Below are positions 31,671-36,376 of a DNA stretch of 36,376 bases, one piece after another. The translations under genes and the position numbers were made by a program. The DNA comes from Lachnospiraceae bacterium (GTDB taxonomy: Bacteria; Bacillota; Clostridia; Lachnospirales; Lachnospiraceae). Within the stretch, counting starts at the first letter, position 1, and every line of letters starts with the position of its first letter. Below the pieces are notes generated by a model, which saw only the letters and a program-made list of their open reading frames with translations, had not been told where the DNA came from and searched no databases. Location of the stretch: positions 1 to 36,376 of the forward strand of contig JAUNGD010000034.1 in NCBI GenBank assembly GCA_030524705.1, written 5' to 3'.

Positions 31671-33093
31671 AGGGAAACTGCTCAAGTATCTGGGCAGCCT
31701 GCGTGCGCGTATTTTTATCATTATGCTGCTGGTGGGTATGATTCCGGTTTTTCTGATGAAATACGTCATACTGGAAAACTATGAGGATCAGTCCATCGAA
31801 CAGAAAAGCCTGCTGATACAGAGCCAGTGCCAGCAGATCGTGGATCAGGTGGGCAGCTCCGGCTATATACGGGATGTGTCCTCCAATCCGCAGGTGGATA
31901 AGCAGCTGGTGCAGCTTGCCAATATTTACAATGGCCGTGTGATCATTGTCAACAGCAGCTTCAGGATTGTCCGGGATACGTTTGAGATTGATGAAGACAA
32001 AGTGATTATTTCAGAGGAGGTGCTGCAGTGCTTTTTAGGCAGCGATTCTCCGAATTACAACAAAGAAAGCGAGTTTCTGGAGCTGACCCTTCCGGTAAAA
32101 AATCCTGAGACAAAGGAGACGGAGGGAATTATGATCGTCAGCCTGTCTACCCAGGATGTCAAGGACGGGAAGGATGCCCTGAGCAATACGGTTCTGATCC
32201 TTCAGATTGTGCTCACTTTGATGATCTTGGCGGCGGCGTATTATCTGGCGAGGGTTTTGACAAAGCCCTTCGGAAAGATCACACAGTCTCTGGAGGAAGT
32301 GCAGGGCGGAGTGATCGAACAGGAAATTTCCATTCCAGATTACACAGAGACGAAGATGCTTTCCGAGGCGTACAACCGGATGCTGAAGCGGATGAAGCTT
32401 CAGGAGGATTCCCGGCAGGAATTTGTATCCAACGTCTCGCATGAGCTGAAAACGCCCATTACCTCCATGAAGGTGCTGGCGGATTCTCTGCTGGCTCAGG
32501 ACGATGTGCCGGTGGAGCTTTACAAGGAATTTATGAGTGATATTGCGGAGGAGATCGACCGGGAAAACAAGATCATTACGGACCTGCTTTCCCTGGTTAA
32601 GATGGATAAAAAATCCTCTGACATTAATATTCAGGAGACAAATATCAATCAGCTGATCGAGCTGATCCTGAAAAGACTGCGCCCGATCGCGGCAAAACGC
32701 AACATTGACCTGGTGCTGGAAAGCTTTAAGCCGATCATGGCGGAGGTGGACGAGACGAAGCTTACGCTGGCTCTGTCCAATCTTGTGGAGAACGGCATCA
32801 AGTACAACGAGGAGGACGGCTGGGTTCACGTATCTCTGAACATTGACAGCAAGTATTTCTATGTCAAGGTGGAGGATTCCGGCATGGGTATCCCGGAGGC
32901 GGACCAGGAGCATATCTTTGAGCGCTTTTACCGGGTCGACAAATCCCATTCCAGGGAGATCGGCGGCACCGGTCTTGGACTGGCGATTACGCGGAGCGCG
33001 GTACTTATGCATCATGGTGCGATCAAGGTGTACAGCAAGGAAGGGGAGGGAACGACCTTTACCGTGCGTATCCCGCTGAAATACGTACCGTAG
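31666..33093 (+). CDS. Membrane sensor histidine kinase (partner of the regulator)
   Basis: A two-helix sensor kinase: membrane helix at about 14-34 (IFIIMLLVGMIPVFLM), an extracellular sensor of about 150 residues, a second helix (ILQIVLTLMILAAAYYLARVL), HAMP, the phosphorylated histidine at about 259 in NVSHELKTP, and an ATPase domain with NLVENGIKYN, DSGMGIPEAD and GGTGLGLAI. The start is unclear. ATT 31666, whose last base is the first base of the regulator's TAA, gives the family-typical KGKLLKYLGSLRARIF N-terminus. The only upstream ATG (31540) would overlap the regulator by 130 bases, and the first internal ATG lies within the first helix. Confidence 0.88.
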   Translation: MKGKLLKYLGSLRARIFIIMLLVGMIPVFLMKYVILENYEDQSIEQKSLLIQSQCQQIVDQVGSSGYIRDVSSNPQVDKQLVQLANIYNGRVIIVNSSFRIVRDTFEIDEDKVIISEEVLQCFLGSDSPNYNKESEFLELTLPVKNPETKETEGIMIVSLSTQDVKDGKDALSNTVLILQIVLTLMILAAAYYLARVLTKPFGKITQSLEEVQGGVIEQEISIPDYTETKMLSEAYNRMLKRMKLQEDSRQEFVSNVSHELKTPITSMKVLADSLLAQDDVPVELYKEFMSDIAEEIDRENKIITDLLSLVKMDKKSSDINIQETNINQLIELILKRLRPIAAKRNIDLVLESFKPIMAEVDETKLTLALSNLVENGIKYNEEDGWVHVSLNIDSKYFYVKVEDSGMGIPEADQEHIFERFYRVDKSHSREIGGTGLGLAITRSAVLMHHGAIKVYSKEGEGTTFTVRIPLKYVP

Positions 33094-33117
33094 GATTCAT
33101 GGGACAGGAGGCATTTG

Positions 33118-34059
33118 GTGAAAATAAAAAGGATGCTTCTCTGGCTGCTGGCAGCCGCGGCGCTGCTGCTGGCTGGCTGTGAAAAAAAGCAGGAACCGGA
33201 GAGCAGTTATAAGGTATATTACGTCAATACGACAGGGACCCGCCTGATGGAGTCGGATTACAAGCCTCAGGCGCAGACCTTTGAAGAAATGATGGATGAA
33301 CTGATCGGGCAGATAAAAACAGCTCCCACCGGTTATATCAGCGCGCTTCCGGAGACGGTAAGCATCAACGGCTACGAGCGCGGCATTGACGCGCTGCGGA
33401 TTGATTTTTCCGGGGAGTATTACAGTCTGAGCAATACGGATGAGGTGCTGCTGCGGGCTGCAGTGGTCAAGACATTTTCTCAGATCCCGGGAGTTACCAA
33501 GGTCATGATCACCGTCAATAAGGAACAGCTAAAGGACGAAGAGGGGGAGCCCGTACCGGCGATGGACGCCAATTCCTTCATAGATACGAAGGAGGGCGGC
33601 ATCAATTCCTATCAGTATGCGACCCTGATCCTGTATTTTGCAAACGCCCAGGGCGACCGGATCTCAAAGGAGACGAGAAGCCTGCACTATTCCAGCAACA
33701 TGGTTCTGGAACGGGTGGTTGTGGAGCAGCTGATCGCAGGCCCCCAGGAGCGCGAGCTGAAGCCGATCCTGGGAAGCAACGTCCGGATACAGAATGTTTA
33801 TATTCAGGATGACATCTGTACCATCAATTTTGATGAGGAATTTAATAAGATTCCGTTGGAAAGTACGCTGGATCCGGAGGCAGCGCTGTATGCCATCGTG
33901 GATTCTGTCTGCGAGACCTGTGACAGTATTACAGGCGTTAAATTTGAAATTGATGGAGAAAGTGATGTCCTGTTCCGGGATACTGTCGACCTGAACCAGA
34001 CATTTACGATGGACCGGTCTTTCATTGAGCAGGATGAAATACAGACGGAGGTCACATGA
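33118..34059 (+). CDS. GerMN-domain lipoprotein
   Basis: About 313 residues from GTG 33118, six bases after AGGAGG. The leader ends in the lipobox LAGC, so it should be anchored outside the membrane. Two GerMN (sporulation/spore germination) domains follow, at about 75-140 (LLRAAVVKTFSQIPGVTKVMI) and 200-295 (VVEQLIAGPQERELKPIL). GerMN domains occur in the GerM sporulation protein and in lipoproteins next to two-component systems. Its place after the kinase gene suggests a sensing or accessory role for that kinase, but this is inference. Confidence 0.88.
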   Translation: MKIKRMLLWLLAAAALLLAGCEKKQEPESSYKVYYVNTTGTRLMESDYKPQAQTFEEMMDELIGQIKTAPTGYISALPETVSINGYERGIDALRIDFSGEYYSLSNTDEVLLRAAVVKTFSQIPGVTKVMITVNKEQLKDEEGEPVPAMDANSFIDTKEGGINSYQYATLILYFANAQGDRISKETRSLHYSSNMVLERVVVEQLIAGPQERELKPILGSNVRIQNVYIQDDICTINFDEEFNKIPLESTLDPEAALYAIVDSVCETCDSITGVKFEIDGESDVLFRDTVDLNQTFTMDRSFIEQDEIQTEVT

Positions 34060-34084
34060 AAGGGAGAAGCGGGAGCGTGATGAA

Positions 34085-36376
34085 TTGAAAAGACCCCTTG
34101 TTTATTTGGGCGTTGCATTCCTTCTGCTTATGGCTATATTTCATAGAGCGGAGAGCCGTGGGAACGGCTCTCTATATGATTCAGCGGTATCTCTTCTGGA
34201 AGAAGAAGCCGCAAAAAGCGGAGGACTTACAGTCAACGGAATTGTTTCGGACTGCAATGCGGTGTCTGCAGGCTTACGCCTGTCTATAGATCATTTAACA
34301 ATTCAGAAAAAAGAAACATCTTATTTATCTTTGCAATCTGATTTAAAACTCACTTTTACAATCGAATATACAGACGAACGTGCAGAGGTACAGCCAGGAG
34401 ACAGGGTTGCTGCGGAGGGAAAATTCAGGGCGTATGAGAGGCCGACAAATCCGGGGCAGTTCGACAGCCGGGGATACTATTCAGCACAAAATATTATAGG
34501 AACGTTAAATTGTACGAAATTTTCAATCCTGTATTCTGCGGATCCGGGCATAGTTCAGGCAGCATACTGGCTTCGGTGTGTGTTTCGCAGGTCTTATACA
34601 GAAATTTTGGAGGAACGTTCTGCGAGAACAATTGCGGCGATCAGTCTCGGCGAAAAGGGATGGATGGAGCGGGAGTGGAAGGAGACATATCAGGAAGGGG
34701 GAATCGCCCATATTCTGTCGATATCCGGGCTGCATATCTCTCTGGTGGGAATGGGCGTTTATCGTCTCCTGCGTCGGATGGGGCTGCGTTTTGGAATCGT
34801 TGCTCTGCTGTCAGGAGGAATCCTGATGTTTTATGTGCTGCTGGTGGGGTTCAGTATCCCGGCAGTCCGGGCAATGATAATGTTCTTCGTATGGATGGGC
34901 GCACAGGTTTGCGGAAGAAAGTATGATATGCTTACGGGATCAGCCGTGGCCGCGGCTCTCCTGGTGGGAGCGGATGCCGGAAACCTGTTTCAGTCTTCCT
35001 TTCTTTTGTCTTTTTCTGCAATTTTATCTCTGGCGGTTCTGGCGCCTGCACTGATAGAAACCTGCAGGATCCGGACGGCAGCGGGCAAGTCGGCGGCGGT
35101 CTCCGTTGCTGTATGGATGGGGACTCTGCCCTGCACCCTGTATTTCTTTTTTCAGGCGTCCCCCTGGAGTATTTTCGTCAATCTGGCGGTGGTTCCTCTT
35201 ATGACGATTCTGATGATATCCGGATTGGCGGCGGCAGCTGTTGGAATTGTTTCTGTGAAGGCGGGAATATTTTTAGCCGCTCCGGTTCATTATCTTTTGG
35301 CCTGCTTTGAAGGGCTTTGCAGTTTGGAGAAAAAGCTCCCGGCGCCGGTATGGGTGGCAGGGCGTCCTCTGGCAGGCTGTATGATTCTGTACTATGCCGC
35401 TGTATTGGCAGTTATTTGTTTCTTACGGGAGAGAGACAGTTTGCTGCTGCAGCGGAAAGCGGATGGTAAGCAGAAAAAAGCTGCAGATTCCCGGAAAGAA
35501 AAATACCGTGCTATTATACTGTGGATATGCTGTGGGACATTCTGTATTTTTCTCATGAACTTTCATCCCAGGACCGGGCTGAAGATTGACTGCCTTGACG
35601 TGGGGCAGGGGGACTGCACACTGGTTCGTCTGCCTGAGGGAGAAAACTGTCTGATTGATGGAGGAAGCACTTCAAAGAGCAGCGTCTGGGAGTATATGAT
35701 TGAGCCTGCGGTAAAATATTATGGGATCAGGACGATTGACTATATTTTTCTTTCCCATGCAGATGCAGACCATATCAACGGAATCCTGGAATATCTGGAA
35801 AAGTATGCGTGTGGTTTTAACGGGAAAAATATTCACGGCGTTTCTGTAAAGCATATTGTGCTGCCTGTCTGTCAGGAAACGGCTGATTTTTCTGATTTGA
35901 AATATCTGGCGGATGCAAAGGGGATTGAAATACAAAATCTGGAGGCAGGCGGAAGCTTAAGGGGAAAATCCTGGCAGATTCGTTGTCTGGCGCCCTCTGC
36001 AGATTCTCTGACTGGGGACAGAAATGAAGATTCCATGGTACTAATGCTTTCATACGGACAGTTTCGGATGCTGTTTACGGGGGATTTGGAAGGGAATTCT
36101 GAAAAAAGGCTGGCGTTGTCAGGAAAAGATTTGCGTGCGGATATATTGAAGGTTGGCCATCATGGATCATCCGGCGCCAGTTCTTCGGAATTTCTGGATC
36201 AGGTCTCTCCCAAAGCGGCGGTGATTTCCTGCGGCCGGGATAACAGATACGGGCACCCGGCGGACGAGACGCTGCAGCGGCTGGAAGCGTCTCAAAGCGA
36301 CATTTTTGTGACTTCGCAGTGCGGCGCAGTGGGAATCACGACAGATGGAACAACATTTGCTGTAAAAAGTGCAGGA
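34085..36376 (+). CDS. comEC: ComEC/Rec2 DNA-uptake channel protein (partial)
   Basis: An open frame of 764 codons from TTG 34085 (GGGAG nine bases upstream) to the right edge; the stop lies outside. The N-terminal OB-like domain is followed by the competence membrane domain (ILSISGLHISLVGM, then FSIPAVRAMIMFF) with many helices. A metallo-beta-lactamase-type domain comes last: DVGQGDCTLV, HADADH at about 558-563, FTGDLE and VGHHGSSGAS, all with metal-binding residues present. ComEC carries single-stranded DNA across the membrane, and its C-terminal domain may degrade the other strand. All three domains look intact. Confidence 0.93.
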   Translation, partial: MKRPLVYLGVAFLLLMAIFHRAESRGNGSLYDSAVSLLEEEAAKSGGLTVNGIVSDCNAVSAGLRLSIDHLTIQKKETSYLSLQSDLKLTFTIEYTDERAEVQPGDRVAAEGKFRAYERPTNPGQFDSRGYYSAQNIIGTLNCTKFSILYSADPGIVQAAYWLRCVFRRSYTEILEERSARTIAAISLGEKGWMEREWKETYQEGGIAHILSISGLHISLVGMGVYRLLRRMGLRFGIVALLSGGILMFYVLLVGFSIPAVRAMIMFFVWMGAQVCGRKYDMLTGSAVAAALLVGADAGNLFQSSFLLSFSAILSLAVLAPALIETCRIRTAAGKSAAVSVAVWMGTLPCTLYFFFQASPWSIFVNLAVVPLMTILMISGLAAAAVGIVSVKAGIFLAAPVHYLLACFEGLCSLEKKLPAPVWVAGRPLAGCMILYYAAVLAVICFLRERDSLLLQRKADGKQKKAADSRKEKYRAIILWICCGTFCIFLMNFHPRTGLKIDCLDVGQGDCTLVRLPEGENCLIDGGSTSKSSVWEYMIEPAVKYYGIRTIDYIFLSHADADHINGILEYLEKYACGFNGKNIHGVSVKHIVLPVCQETADFSDLKYLADAKGIEIQNLEAGGSLRGKSWQIRCLAPSADSLTGDRNEDSMVLMLSYGQFRMLFTGDLEGNSEKRLALSGKDLRADILKVGHHGSSGASSSEFLDQVSPKAAVISCGRDNRYGHPADETLQRLEASQSDIFVTSQCGAVGITTDGTTFAVKSAG

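Noticed and set aside
30801-31769. Long open frame of 322 codons on the minus strand
   Set aside because: It lies opposite the response-regulator gene, has no ribosome-binding site and no recognisable domain, and its length comes from codon bias of the plus-strand gene.
32035-33015. Long open frame of 326 codons on the minus strand
   Set aside because: It is antisense to the well-supported histidine kinase, and its residues show no domain or membrane pattern.

Overview
The window looks like a chromosome segment of an anaerobic Firmicute, most likely a Lachnospiraceae-type Clostridium relative. This is inferred from the strong AGGAGG ribosome-binding sites, the common GTG/TTG starts, the Gram-positive lipoprotein signals, and the mix of GerMN-domain lipoprotein, ComEA/ComEC and argCJBD genes. 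I see no rRNA, tRNA, CRISPR array, transposase or integrase.

Region 1 (1-18446) is an iron and membrane-transport island. It opens with the end of an ABC exporter gene, an intact feoA, and a feoB broken by a large deletion and frameshifts. About 300 bases of other gene wreckage follow. Next come a secreted lipoprotein with a predicted flavinylated FMN domain and a fumarate-reductase-like FAD domain, a DtxR/MntR-type regulator, and a long operon: FTR1 iron permease, P19-type periplasmic iron protein, DUF2318 Fe-S membrane protein, two MacB/FtsX permeases with an ATPase, a DUF4418 protein, and a third permease with a second ATPase. This resembles the Campylobacter p19/ftr1 locus, with extra parts. 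A TetR regulator, a heterodimeric ABC exporter pair and a second TetR regulator (18487-19104) follow. The same operator-like motif, TTAG-N6-CTAA, occurs exactly at three promoters in this island and as two imperfect copies at the DtxR-type regulator's own promoter. This suggests one metal-responsive regulon covering the flavoprotein, the regulator, the FTR1 operon and the ABC pair.

Region 2 (19105-26831) is amino-acid metabolism. A class I/II aminotransferase is followed by divergent arginine genes: argG on the minus strand and argC-argJ-argB-argD on the plus strand. The 270-base divergent region between them carries ARG-box-like motifs. ArgJ makes the acetyl cycle possible, and the long N-terminal helix of ArgB suggests arginine feedback control. 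Two small tandem-repeat tracts flank terminators here.

Region 3 (26832-36376) holds a Nudix hydrolase, a YdcZ-type small membrane protein, a glycogen-debranching GH13 enzyme, and an apparent operon comEA - response regulator - histidine kinase - GerMN lipoprotein - comEC. The comEC gene runs off the right edge.

The most interesting signals are the shared operator family, the unusual metal site of its presumed regulator, the decayed FeoB next to an elaborated FTR1/P19 system, and the flavin-bearing secreted reductase tied to it by the same operator.
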